A stretch of 64,000 nt of DNA from Daldinia sp. FL1419. Lineage: Eukaryota; Ascomycota; Sordariomycetes; Xylariales; Hypoxylaceae. Shown here piece after piece: positions 21,951 through 32,172 of the stretch; the stretch's first letter is position 1; the number at the start of each line of letters is the position of its first letter. The stretch is from positions 186,001-250,000 of the forward strand of contig MU623377.1 in the NCBI GenBank assembly GCA_025201765.1, in the 5' to 3' direction. The position numbers were made by a program, and so were the translations under genes. The notes beneath the pieces were generated by a model, which worked only from the letters and a program-made list of their open reading frames with translations, was not told where the DNA came from and made no database searches.

Positions 21951-24578
21951 ATGGCCGAGGAAACGATATCAGCCGTGGCGGCAGCGACGAGGACGCTTTC
22001 GGAACTTGCGAAGAGGATATATATACCATTAACGGCAACGAGTCCACCGGGACTAGTAGAAGCGAATACAGTCGACCCGTGGAGTCAATCGGGAAAATAT
22101 GGTTTAGGATGGACTTACTTCAGTCTCGTGTTGATGGCGCTGGTGGTCTTGGTAAGGCTATGGCATTGGTGGCAGGACAAGATCAGACAGGCGATATATA
22201 AGCAAGAGGTGGAGCAGCATTACCGAGACCTGTACAGCCTCGACCCCGAGTATGCGCTACCGACCGCTATGCACACGGGTGTGACCGGGAGGCAGTTCTT
22301 CCCCGAGGAAATGACAGGAGTCGGCGAGAAGCGAGACTTCAAGCCAAAGTCCGACTTTTCTGCCGTCGGCCCCGTCTTAGACGCGCTCGCCTTATTTAGA
22401 TGGGTATTTTATAGACCCATACCCGATATTGTGTGGAGGAAACATCGATTTACGTTTTCGTCGCTGGCCGTCTTGTTCGTCGGATTCATCGCGCTGGCGT
22501 TCGTGTCGCTGTACGTGTTCCTCAAGCAGCCGCTCTACTGGGATAGCATTCAGTACGGCTCGCCCCCCGTGGCGATCCGTGCGGGTATGATTGCGGTCGC
22601 CATGACCCCCTGGATCGTTGCGACTAGCATGAAGGCCAACTTACTTACGCTTATCACGGGCATTGGACCGGAGCGACTGAACGTTTTTCACAGGTGGGCA
22701 GGTTATCTTTGCCTGTTTCTCGTCCTTGTACATATGATTCCGTTTTACATCCAGCCCGTCTGGGATGATGGCGGTATGATGGTTTTCTCCAAGTTGTTCC
22801 CTGAGGGAAGTGGTGTTATCTACGGTACCGGTATCGCGTGCTTGGTGCCGCTGCTTTGGCTCTGCGTGGCGTCTCTTCCCTTTATTCGCAGGATGGCGTA
22901 CGAAGTGTTTGTTACGCTCCACGTCCCCGTTGGGTTCGTGTACCTCGGTTGCCTTTTTTGGCATACAAAAAACTACTTGGCGTCTTGGGACTACTTGTAC
23001 GCCACTATAGCGATCTGGGTACTCTGCTATTTCTTCCGGGTATTTAAGCTCAACTGGGTCAAGCCGTGGCGAATGTCGTTTTTGGTGGGGGATGAGGCAG
23101 CTATCACCCTAATGACTGAGAACGCGATCAAGATTACGATCCCTACGCAGATGAAGTGGAAACCCGGGCAGTATGTCTATTTACGGATGCCCGGTATCTC
23201 ACTCTTCGACAACCATCCGTTCACTATCTCGTCGCTTTGTAGCGATGACTTTCCTTCGGAATACGGCGAGCAGTACAGAGACTGCACTCTGGTATTTAAA
23301 CCATATGGGGGTTTTACGCGACGGGTACTAGAGACTGCGATTGAGAAGGGTCCATTCCACACTTACCGGGCATATCTGGATGGCCCGTATGGAGGCATGC
23401 GCCGGGAACTAGCCGCGTTTGACACATGCATTTTGATTGCAGGTGGAAGCGGAGTGACTGCGCTAATGTCGCAATTATTAAACCTGATCAAGCGTATGAG
23501 AGATGGAAAGGCCATTACGAAGAAAGTGGTGGTTGTATGGGCCCTCAAACGACTTGAGGCGATGGATTGGTTTAGAGAAGAACTGCGCATTTGCCGGGAC
23601 TCGGCGCCGCCAGAGAGCGTGACGTGCAAATTCTTCGTCACAGCAGCTAAGAGACAATCTCGAGTCCCGCTTCCTCATGAGCGGAGACCTCGACCGCTTA
23701 GCAATATGTTTCACGATAGATTAGATGGGTTTGTGGCGGGTATCGCCGAGAAGCGCAATTCCCAACTAATAAGGGATGAAGCACAGGGCAATCCGGACTA
23801 CGAGCGTGAGTTGCGGGCTGAGGATGAGGATAGAATTACTGCCCTTCCTCAACAAAAACACCTGCAGCCGCATTACATCCCGCCGCAAGGCCCACCGCCT
23901 TCAAATCGCCTATCGCCTCAAGAGGAATCGCTTCGCAGGCTCGAGGGTCGGGATCTTAGCGATACCGAAAACGAGGATCAAGCACCACCGGCACCCACCG
24001 ACGACTACCCTGAGGACAAGCCTAGGCGGGAATTCCACTTCCCGCCACTCCAGACACACCCTGACAAACAGCCACATTTCAACTACGCCCCGCCCTCGCC
24101 CCGGCGATTCCCACCGGCTCCAAGCCCCGAAAACACTACGGGCGAGCCTTCGGAACCTGTGCTCCGGCCACCGGAGTTCGCCCACCTGCGCACAACGAAC
24201 TTGCCCCCAGCACCGGTGCCTCAAGCAAGACCCACGTCAACATTTGGCCCACCATCCGGGTTCGACTTCGGGTTCCCGGAGACGCCGACGGAGTTCCAGA
24301 AGAGCCTGATGCGATTCGCGTTCCCGGTGCCGCACCAGATCGACGGGGGGTGGAGCGTCGAGTACGGACGGCCGGACCTGGGGTACATGCTGCGGGAGTG
24401 GACGACGGGGGGAAGCGACGGGAGGGGGATCCTGGGCAGGCGGACGGCGGTTTTCGTGTGCGGACCGCCGAGCATGAGGGTGGGCGTCGCGACGACGGTG
24501 GCGAGGCTGCAGGCGGAGATTTGGGGCGATCCGATGCTGGAGGAGATTTTTCTGCATACGGAGAACTATGCCCTGTAG
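21951..24578 (+). CDS. ferric reductase / NADPH-oxidase-like transmembrane flavocytochrome
   Basis: A single-exon gene of 875 residues. Family members pass electrons from NADPH via FAD and two haems across a membrane to Fe3+ (FRE type). An N-terminal hydrophobic segment (about 50-75) precedes the ferric reductase core of several helices (about 160-365). The bis-haem histidines are visible as two pairs, His247/His261 (HRWAGYLCLFLVLVH) and His324/His338 (HVPVGFVYLGCLFWH). The FAD-binding motif HPFT is at 422-425, the NADPH glycine motif GGSGVTAL begins at 498, and the terminal CGPPS is at 837-841. Between about 565 and 790 lies a long Pro-rich disordered insert splitting the NADPH domain, with LPPAPVP and PPSPRRFPPAP stretches. 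Length exceeds many FREs (about 600-750) because of this insert. There is no EF hand, so a Nox of the NoxC type is unlikely. Confidence 0.9.
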   Translation: MAEETISAVAAATRTLSELAKRIYIPLTATSPPGLVEANTVDPWSQSGKYGLGWTYFSLVLMALVVLVRLWHWWQDKIRQAIYKQEVEQHYRDLYSLDPEYALPTAMHTGVTGRQFFPEEMTGVGEKRDFKPKSDFSAVGPVLDALALFRWVFYRPIPDIVWRKHRFTFSSLAVLFVGFIALAFVSLYVFLKQPLYWDSIQYGSPPVAIRAGMIAVAMTPWIVATSMKANLLTLITGIGPERLNVFHRWAGYLCLFLVLVHMIPFYIQPVWDDGGMMVFSKLFPEGSGVIYGTGIACLVPLLWLCVASLPFIRRMAYEVFVTLHVPVGFVYLGCLFWHTKNYLASWDYLYATIAIWVLCYFFRVFKLNWVKPWRMSFLVGDEAAITLMTENAIKITIPTQMKWKPGQYVYLRMPGISLFDNHPFTISSLCSDDFPSEYGEQYRDCTLVFKPYGGFTRRVLETAIEKGPFHTYRAYLDGPYGGMRRELAAFDTCILIAGGSGVTALMSQLLNLIKRMRDGKAITKKVVVVWALKRLEAMDWFREELRICRDSAPPESVTCKFFVTAAKRQSRVPLPHERRPRPLSNMFHDRLDGFVAGIAEKRNSQLIRDEAQGNPDYERELRAEDEDRITALPQQKHLQPHYIPPQGPPPSNRLSPQEESLRRLEGRDLSDTENEDQAPPAPTDDYPEDKPRREFHFPPLQTHPDKQPHFNYAPPSPRRFPPAPSPENTTGEPSEPVLRPPEFAHLRTTNLPPAPVPQARPTSTFGPPSGFDFGFPETPTEFQKSLMRFAFPVPHQIDGGWSVEYGRPDLGYMLREWTTGGSDGRGILGRRTAVFVCGPPSMRVGVATTVARLQAEIWGDPMLEEIFLHTENYAL

Positions 24579-25999
24579 GGGGGCTGTATATAGTCTGGGT
24601 AAGCGATGTCGACGACGCGGCGTTTGGGATGGACGGATGGACGGATGGATGGTTGAGGATGCGGATGCGAGATACCACGACCCGATGAGGGCTTTCGTTT
24701 TTCTTTTATTGTTATGCTGAGTACATACCCCTATTATATATATATACCTATATATATATACCTCGATACTTGGATATCCGGTCTGGTATGTTAATATATT
24801 TGGTGGAAGCCTGGTGGGTGCTGTGTTATGTATAGGGAGGTTGGCTAGTTAGGGGGGAGGATTAGTTTGGGTATGATAGGGGCTGGTAGGAGTAGCGATG
24901 GTCGTGGTCGTGGTAGTATACTGCCTCCGGACTGTGGGTGATGGGGGTTTAATGAGTACCTACCTAAGTCAGTTGCTTTGTTTGTTGGGGGATATATATT
25001 AAGCAAACTACCCTCCTAACCTACCTAATTATAAATATGCTATATGCTATTACATCAGGACTGGTTATCTCTTGGGAATCATGCTCGCTAATACCTATAT
25101 CATATAAAACTAAGTTACCTATTTGGGGCTACGAATACTGGGTTTCTTTCCCCGAGTCTCGTTCATATAGAACCATACAACTCCTCCGTGCTCTGTGTTA
25201 GTGCTTGATACTGATAACTATACCACAAGGCTATCCAAGAAATGAGGGAACTATTTCTTTATTTCGCAAGGGAGTCTTTCTGCCTACCTAGGTACCTATC
25301 TACCTGGTAAACATGGAACTACCAAGCTCTGGAACATATAACGAGTTCTTTGTTATATACATAAGCTACCTAAAACCCCCACAAGTCACTTATAATCTCC
25401 GCTACGTCCCAACCTGTGCGAGTTTTAATAAGATAACAATATTTCTCTAGCTCCTGACTTCTGATCCTTTTCGCATACGGTGGTGTCTTAACTATAGTAG
25501 CGCAGACCGAGTAGAATGACTTGTGTCAAACCCTGGGACTTGGGATGGCTAGTTAGTTGGTCGCTTCCGCGCGTGGTAGGTAGATAGATAGATTATACGT
25601 CAACGTAACGCGATGCCCGGATTCGACACGGCGGACTTCGTGCTCGCAATTAGATCAGTGTCAAGTTCTAACCAGTCGAATGATATGCTCTTGCCGTTGC
25701 GCCGAACCTCGAGTTGGCCACCCTCGTGAGCAACCGGAAGGACCTGCATAAATCTATATATTCGTTTGAGGAAACGAAGGCTGTGCGATCAAATCAATGA
25801 TTCCACATTCGTACGGAGAAGTGTTCAACGAGAAACTAGTTGGGTCGACGAGTAGAAAATCGATATAGGTAAATTATAATCTCTGAAGGGAATAACGATT
25901 CGTTATTTCTTGTTACTCGGGATATCCAAGAGGTATTTACACTGTCTCCTACCAAGTAGGCACAAGTCTAATAGACAACCGCAATACGTAGCAGAGCGA
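24579..25999. other. intergenic, AT microsatellites
   Basis: About 1.4 kb between two 3' ends. It contains TA-rich runs (about 24734-24764), and CCTA/TAGG palindromes near 25287-25304. No gene seen. Confidence 0.6.
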
Positions 26000-27610
26000 T
26001 CACACATCATACCTATCCGTACTATGCGAAACAGGCCGGTAAACAAAATAATCAAAAGTAGCCGGCGCCGCCGTCCCGTTCACGTCGGAACACGCCACGC
26101 CCACAAACGCCCCCGTGAAGCTGCCGTGGGCCTGGTGCCCGCCGCACTCGTCGGATAGTATAGATGCGTCGTACACCGGCCCGATTTTGGTTAGCTCTTC
26201 GCCGGGCAACGCGTAGTAGAACTGCAGCTCACGACCGCGAATCGTCAGTGCGAGCTTTACTTTGCCCTCGTTGGGGATCGGCACGGGGTCCGCGAGGGGC
26301 ATGGTGAGATTGCCGTCGGGCCAGGAGCCCTGCGACGTCAAGATGAGAAGCTCTCGCTGGCCGTCGGAGTGGGCTGTTACGGTTAGGTAGAAGAAGTTGT
26401 ACCGGCAGTAGTACGCGGTTAGCCCGGCGAACTGTCTCTCGTCGGTGGGCGAGAAGTCGATTGTCGTTTCGGCGTCGTAGGAGAAGTGTGTCTGCCGCCT
26501 CGCGACTAAGGCTTGTTCGAACCACGACCCGATGGTTTCTCGGCCGAATAGGGTGAGTTTTCCGTTTTGGGTGGCGAAGATACGGTCCGTTTCAGGGGTT
26601 CGTAGCCACTGAAAGTCCTTGTGTAGTCCGTTGTTGAAGGTATATCGCTGCTCTGCCCAGTACTGCGTGTCGTCACGCAGTCCAGGGACATCGACGTACA
26701 GCGAAGGAACGGGGCCGTTCTTCACGAACAGCCAATCATCCTTCCAAAAGGCTTCTTGGATAGCAGTCTCGCGGCCAAGGACGCAGCGACGCTCTTGGGT
26801 TGTTGGTCGACCTGTTAAGTGTACGAGATATGTCCGCCCCTCGGGCGTCTCTACGACGTCGCCGTGACCGGCTCTCTGCAGAGCGGCAAACGGGGCGTCT
26901 TTGGAGGAGAGAATATGCTTTTGTGGATGCACGTCGTATGGACCCCGTATATCGCGAGAACGGGCCAGCGTGCATGCGTGGTGGTAGGCCGTCCCACCCT
27001 CGGCCGTTAATAGGTAATACCACCCATTCCGCTTATAAAGATGTGGTCCCTCGACGAGATCCAGTTCCGTCCCACGGAATATAGTTTTTCTCGGACCAAC
27101 TAGCTTGCCTGCTTCGGGATGGAACTCTTGCAGGACGATTCCCGCAAAAGAACGGGGCCGGCGCCGATGGTCCTGGAGCATGTTTACAAACCATTTCTTA
27201 CCGTCGTCGTCGTGGAAGAGAGAAGGGTCGAAACCGGACGAGTTGACATAGACAGGATCGGACCAAGGCCCTCCTATAGCCGGCGCGCTGACGATATAAT
27301 TGTGCGTATCTTTAAAGGAACCATCCTTGCGCTTTACGTCCGTATACACGAGCCAGAATCTGTCGCCGTCGTGTGTAAGACAGGGCGCCCACACGCCGCA
27401 ACTATCGGGATCGCCACGCATATCTAGCTGAGACTTGCGGTTCAGGGGTCGCGTAACCAACTCCCAGTTTGCGAGATCTTTGGAGTGGTGGATCTGCACT
27501 CCAGGGTACCACTCAAAAGTAGACGTAGCGATGTAATAGTCGTCGCCGACCCGTACGATCGACGGGTCGGCGTTGAAGCCGGGCAGGATGGGATTGCGAA
27601 CTAATGGCAT
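26000..27610 (-). CDS. glycoside hydrolase family 43 beta-xylosidase
   Basis: A single exon of 536 residues from the ATG at 27610. The product should release xylose from xylo-oligosaccharides. The five-bladed propeller domain (about 1-310) carries the GH43 triad by pattern: Asp15 in FNADPS (general base), Asp128 in SSGFDPS (pKa modulator) and Glu187 in DLVEGPH (general acid). This spacing equals that of well-studied bacterial beta-xylosidases such as XynB3. The C-terminal beta-sandwich (about 330-536) matches the GH43 C2 domain of the same subfamily, with FNNGLHKDFQWLRTP and GVACSDVNGTAAPATFDYF. No signal peptide follows the chosen start, so the enzyme is probably intracellular, acting on imported xylobiose. 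The frame is open for about 30 codons upstream, but that extension is not family-like. Confidence 0.92.
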   Translation of the reverse strand: MPLVRNPILPGFNADPSIVRVGDDYYIATSTFEWYPGVQIHHSKDLANWELVTRPLNRKSQLDMRGDPDSCGVWAPCLTHDGDRFWLVYTDVKRKDGSFKDTHNYIVSAPAIGGPWSDPVYVNSSGFDPSLFHDDDGKKWFVNMLQDHRRRPRSFAGIVLQEFHPEAGKLVGPRKTIFRGTELDLVEGPHLYKRNGWYYLLTAEGGTAYHHACTLARSRDIRGPYDVHPQKHILSSKDAPFAALQRAGHGDVVETPEGRTYLVHLTGRPTTQERRCVLGRETAIQEAFWKDDWLFVKNGPVPSLYVDVPGLRDDTQYWAEQRYTFNNGLHKDFQWLRTPETDRIFATQNGKLTLFGRETIGSWFEQALVARRQTHFSYDAETTIDFSPTDERQFAGLTAYYCRYNFFYLTVTAHSDGQRELLILTSQGSWPDGNLTMPLADPVPIPNEGKVKLALTIRGRELQFYYALPGEELTKIGPVYDASILSDECGGHQAHGSFTGAFVGVACSDVNGTAAPATFDYFVYRPVSHSTDRYDV

Positions 27611-29268
27611 GGTAAGCGTCAGTGGTCTTTGTAGACAGCAGAACGAGACAAGTTTGAAAGAGCAGAACCCGTCTTGATAACCGACCTTCTGACGACACAA
27701 GCTATAAGTATTCCAACGTTGAGGCTGCAGAACGACTTCGGTAACGTCGTATAATGATGGGCCGAGGAGCAGTTGAATTTAGCCGGCCGATTCCATCGCG
27801 CTTCGACAATCCAATTTAGGCAATCCGTTAAACTAGTCACGTCGAGTGAGGAGAATGGCTAATAACTCTCCAATAGGTTTCTATCAGAGAGTGACTTGTA
27901 CCTATCGAAGACTGACGACATCGGTAAAGATTTACAATTCGGTTATAGCTCAGCTTCAGCATGTGCTTGTCTTTTATTTACCTGCTCGGATATGTAATAA
28001 CGGCGAGCAGAGGCCGTTAACAACGATCTAACCTAGAGTTATGGCAACTGACCTGGGTAAATCGAGCGACGAAATGCTTGGCGGACCGGGCCAAGACACC
28101 ACTATAGGAACGATATAGATAGGTACCTACCTATATACACTAGATACTATGTATCATAGGCGATAACTACCTATAGTTTACTTGCGGATAGAGTTAAGTC
28201 TTCGACAAGGCCTATTTATCTGTTAGGTCTGTAGATAGGCCTCATCTGCCAGGGGCATGCGTTCCGGTGGTATAGCGGTGGGCTTGTCCCTCCCACTTAT
28301 AAACATGAACAATGGATAGCAACCCGTATATTCCCCCCTGAAATGTCTCTAGTACCTACCTACCTACCTACCTATATTATATTGGTCTATAACTTGAACC
28401 TTTCAGCCTCATAATCCCCAGTTTCCCCTATCTTGCGTTTGAAGAATCGCAGGTCTTGCTATCAACAAGGGTTTGATCCCTCTACTCACGACAACCACTT
28501 TCACATGCCATCCCACCATTCGCAAAATACCCTACCATAGCCAATTCGCACAACGTCGCCTTTCTAATCTGCGATTCCATTGCCGCATTTACGTGCCACC
28601 GACCTCTAAACCATCAAATCCCGGCGCGAGGTGTGTGTGAAACCTCATATACCACGAGCGCTCACGTAACACGCGGACCGCATATTAAGCGACCATCGCC
28701 CACGGCTAATTCAGAGCAAGTTGGTGATAGGAGCGGGGGAGACTCGAACACTGCTACCCCTAAGCCTTATCGTGGAAAATCACGGTAAGAAACCCCGATC
28801 CCCGCATCTCCCGCGCGCTCGAGTTGCTGCTTGCGGTATAAGTCTGATCAAGGGTTGGCCGCTTACCTGAGTAATTTAGTTGAGGCATATATATAGAACT
28901 CGTCTGCGCTATTCGACGAACCAATGTTGGGGGTCCGCGGTACCGTCCTACGTAGAAACGCCGTCGTTGATTACCTACGCGCCAACCGGAGCTGCTGGCT
29001 TGGTTTATATAGTAATTTAAACGCTCTTATGTTCTTACTTTCTCATAGTTATTATGTCTTCCATACCTCCGTAACACAAATACACGAAATCATCTAACGG
29101 ACGATGCTAATAGGTTTCTAGTTCGGCATCTCAAAACTCTATCCTAGAGACATAATACGGAGGACTTATACAGTTATAAGCCATGGCGGGCCACGTGTAA
29201 GCACCTATTCGCCCAATCGAAAGATATCCTCGCTGGAAGTGCCATATCTAACACATGTCCCAAGAAAC
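27611..29268. other. intergenic
   Basis: About 1.7 kb upstream of the xylosidase and of the AKR locus. It holds CCTA-type tandem units near 28118-28130 and 28350-28375. A stretch near 28262 faintly resembles a tRNA D-arm but no full cloverleaf forms. No gene seen. Confidence 0.55.
28350..28375. repeat. CCTA tetranucleotide repeat
   Basis: Five tandem TACC/CCTA units in intergenic DNA. It belongs to the same sequence family as the dispersed TAGGTACCTA palindromes. Confidence 0.75.
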
Positions 29269-29583
29269 ATGATGGACGACTGTCTAATATCAAATCGTAT
29301 GTGAATTCCACGGGCACATAAACATTCAACATCCGTTCTAACCCGGGACGCAGTACCCCCAGCAACTCTGCGCTCCGCGCTCCGCCTTCTCGTTTCCCAG
29401 GGCGCGTCTACGCAGCAGCCCTTCGTTCAGCATATACGCGCAAGGTTCCGCGAGAACCCGCCTGCGTTCGAGGATCCAGAGAAACTATTCCCCGAGGCTG
29501 ACGTCGTTTCCGAGGCCTGTTTGGCCTACCTTGCTCAGATCAGATGTATATTCTCGTGCAAACTGCCCCGGGAATCGTTTCCT
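29269..29583 (+). pseudogene. coding-like fragment upstream of the aldo/keto reductase (possible first exons or remnant)
   Basis: Two pieces, 29269-29296 and 29354-29583, join in frame across an intron with donor GTATGT, branch-like TTCTAAC and acceptor CAG. The translation starts MMDDCLISNLPPATLRSALR and continues with helical, protein-like sequence (FVQHIRARFRENPPAFEDPEK, then VVSEACLAYLAQIRC) until a TAG at 29584. I do not recognise the domain. A nearby frame shift would continue as SLVRATP, suggesting decay. It is followed by about 235 bases and then the open frame at 29819. It could be the 5' part of a gene whose 3' part is the AKR exon series, or a broken neighbour. Confidence 0.35.
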
Positions 29584-29818
29584 TAGTGAGGGCTACTCCC
29601 ACTGGTAATGCGATAGCGCTGTGTCTAATAGTTCTAGTTTAAGGCATTTTTTAGAGGCTATTCCGCGTGCAAGAGTTAGGGTACGTTCTGCCTACTTTAC
29701 GGGTGTATATTGTCTACCCCTTTTATGCTCTCGGGCAGTTTTCCATATCTACCGGCTCTGGGAAATAGCCCCCTTAAACCCCCCAAACGAACAATAGAGA
29801 CTCACCCAAGTTCAATAG

Positions 29819-31596
29819 TGGACCGAAGACAGCGAACTTGCGACGCTGCTGGCAAAGTTCGACGGGGACGTTGTCCAAGCAGTACAAGCGCTTAAGGAAT
29901 CATGTCCAGAGCCAACCCCTAAGCTCCTAGGTCTGATAAACAGCCTCCTAGCTAGCCTAGGAAACTGCAGGGACTACTGCGAGGGTCTTCACCCCCCTTT
30001 ACCCTTCCCCTTCTCACGCGCCAGACGCCAGCTCTCCGACGTCCTTGCAATTCTCTTCCCCCAATACGCACTAACGGCCACAGCTACAAACGGATCAGTA
30101 CTCACTCTCCCTGCCAAGCCAACCGAGAAACGCGCCATAGAAACATTCCAACTAGGATCTTTTAACGTACCTAGGCTATTCAACGGTCTATGGCAATTAT
30201 CCTCGCCGTCCTGGGGATCCGGAACCGCGCGAAGCCAGGAAGCGGCGCTCTTACACGCCGTGGAGCGCGGGCTGACGGCTACTGACATGGCGGATCACTA
30301 CGTGAGCGACTGGCTACGGCTCCTTTTGACGAGCATTTCTGACGAGAAGCTACGCAGGGCGACGCGGAACTAATATACGGCGATTTCAGGCGCAAGCTCG
30401 CGCCCGGGATACGCGACGCGGTATACGCCGCGACGAAATGGGTAATTTGAGAACCCATACACGATCCTCGACCCTCGAGGAGGAGGATAAATGTTAACCG
30501 ATCATCTCCCAGTGCATATTCTCGCCCGTCCCAAAGCCCGTGACTACGCCATTCGTGCTCGACGCCGTGCGCGAACGATGCCGCCGCCTAGGAGGCCGGG
30601 TCGAATTGCTGCAGTTCCACTGGCACGACGTACGCGCTCTCCAGCAAATCCCATCCCATCTCCTTCGAGAATTAGCTGCTCATTCAAAACTAGTACTCCG
30701 ACAAAGCATACCTCGACGTCCTAGCCGAGCTAGTCCGCATCACGAAATCCCACCCGGAACTCGTATCCGCCATCGGCCTCTGCAATTTCGACTCCGAGCA
30801 CGTGGAGGAGTCGTGCAAGCACCTCCTCGCGGAGACGGGATCCGTTGGGATCGTGTCGAATCAGATACAGGTAAGCGCTACATTTACAGAGCGCCGACGT
30901 TCGCGGCTCGTTAAATTCAGCATTGTAGTTTTCCCTCGTGGACGCGCGACCGCTACGGAAAATGACCCGAGTATGCGAGCAATACGGATTGAAACTACTC
31001 ACCTACGGCTCGTTCGTAAGACAATCCCCTTCCGATGGCTTTGCTCCGGCGTAGTAGTGTATTGACATGCTGTTCGGCACGACAGTGTGGGGGCTTCTTG
31101 TCCGAGAAATGGCTTCGCCAGCCCGCCCCTGAGCTATATCTGGAACCGAATAACTTGACCCCTTCTCAGCGCAAGGTGAGTAAATTCCCATCCCCCCCCC
31201 CTTTTTTTTTTCCTTTTACTTCTCAGCCATTACGCGCCGCATAACTAACCTTACCGACAAAAGTATCTCGACATGATCCTGAGCTGGGGCACATGGGACG
31301 AATTCCAAGCCCTGCTCGAGCGCCTCTCCTCGGCGGGCCGTAAACACGGAGTAAGCCTTACCAACGCCGCGACGCGCTGGGTCTTGCAGCAGCCGGCGGT
31401 GGGCGCAGTCATCGTGGGCACCAGGCTTGGCGTCTCGGATCGCGTCGATGAAAACTTGAAGGTATTCGAGTTCAGGCTCGACGACGACGACGTGCTTGAT
31501 ATTGACAACATCGCGCTTGGCTCGTCGAGGGAGAAGATGACGGCCCTCTTCGACAGCCTCGGCGATTGTGGTAATGAGTATCGCAAGATGCATTAA
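29819..31596 (+). CDS. aldo/keto reductase with an unexplained in-frame N-terminal extension
   Basis: Seven exons join in phase 0: 29819-30301, 30358-30441, 30513-30629, 30694-30870, 30929-31015, 31086-31175 and 31264-31596. The AKR domain starts near 30135 (ETFQLGSFNVPRLFNGLWQL). The AKR tetrad is visible: Asp/Tyr in TATDMADHYGD, Lys in YAATKW and His in LLQFHWHD. The C-terminal cofactor region reads GVSLTNAATRWVLQQPAVGAVIVG. Such enzymes reduce carbonyls with NADPH. Upstream, the frame is open without a stop back to an acceptor at 29818 and encodes about 85 residues of unrelated helical sequence (DSELATLLAKFDGDVVQAVQ). There is no ATG before the conserved GLWQ region, so the true start is unknown. 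Splice sites and tail are intact, so I favour a functional gene fused to, or starting in, upstream exons. A CAG-ending intron (CACTAACGGCCACAG) just before 30083 is an alternative. Confidence 0.75.
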
Positions 31597-32172
31597 GATC
31601 TAGACGGTATCCCTCGGGTATCCGCTTGGTTCCCGTGCTCGCCTGCATTGCCATATGCCCGGGGGATATCGAGTTAACCACAGAGGGGGGAGGGGGGAGG
31701 GTTCATTTGGAGAGATCCATCGACATCTTGTACCTACTTAGGCATGTATAACAAGGTATATACAGCAAGGTAAAGGGGGTCGATGATTCAAGCAAGGCAA
31801 ATTTGTATGGTTGGTATATATATAAATGAACATTCCGAAACCCTTTCACCAGGCAGAAAAAGTACATTTTAGTGATCCAATCTATGACTCCTATTTCACG
31901 CCCGACTTCAGAAAACGCAGTGCCGGTAAACCATTACATACATATGTAGGCAGGTAGTTGATAGTACGAAGCTAACATTTTGATCCCCTCTCTTTATTAA
32001 CACAGGCAAGCAGAATATAATCGTATATGTCTGCTCTATCGCCGTACGTAAGGCTAGAATAGAAGCTTAGCTATAAATTGGTCTCGGGGGGGTTCGCCTC
32101 AAAAAAAGGACTATTCGCTAGATATTGCTACTTTTTTTTTTTTGAACGCCAGGATCGCCGTGAAACCCTCTA
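31597..32172. other. intergenic between convergent genes
   Basis: About 575 bases between the AKR and zinc-finger gene 3' ends. It contains a purine-rich tract (31685-31700) and a T tract near 32130. No gene seen. Confidence 0.6.

Noticed and set aside
24136..24678. 180-codon frame antisense to the reductase 3' end
   Set aside because: Low-complexity Pro/Ser/Arg-rich shadow of the GC-rich reductase coding sequence.
28255..28330. tRNA-like D-arm sequence
   Set aside because: GGTATAGCGGTGG resembles a D-arm, but there is no matching acceptor stem or T-arm with GTTCGAAT-type loop downstream.
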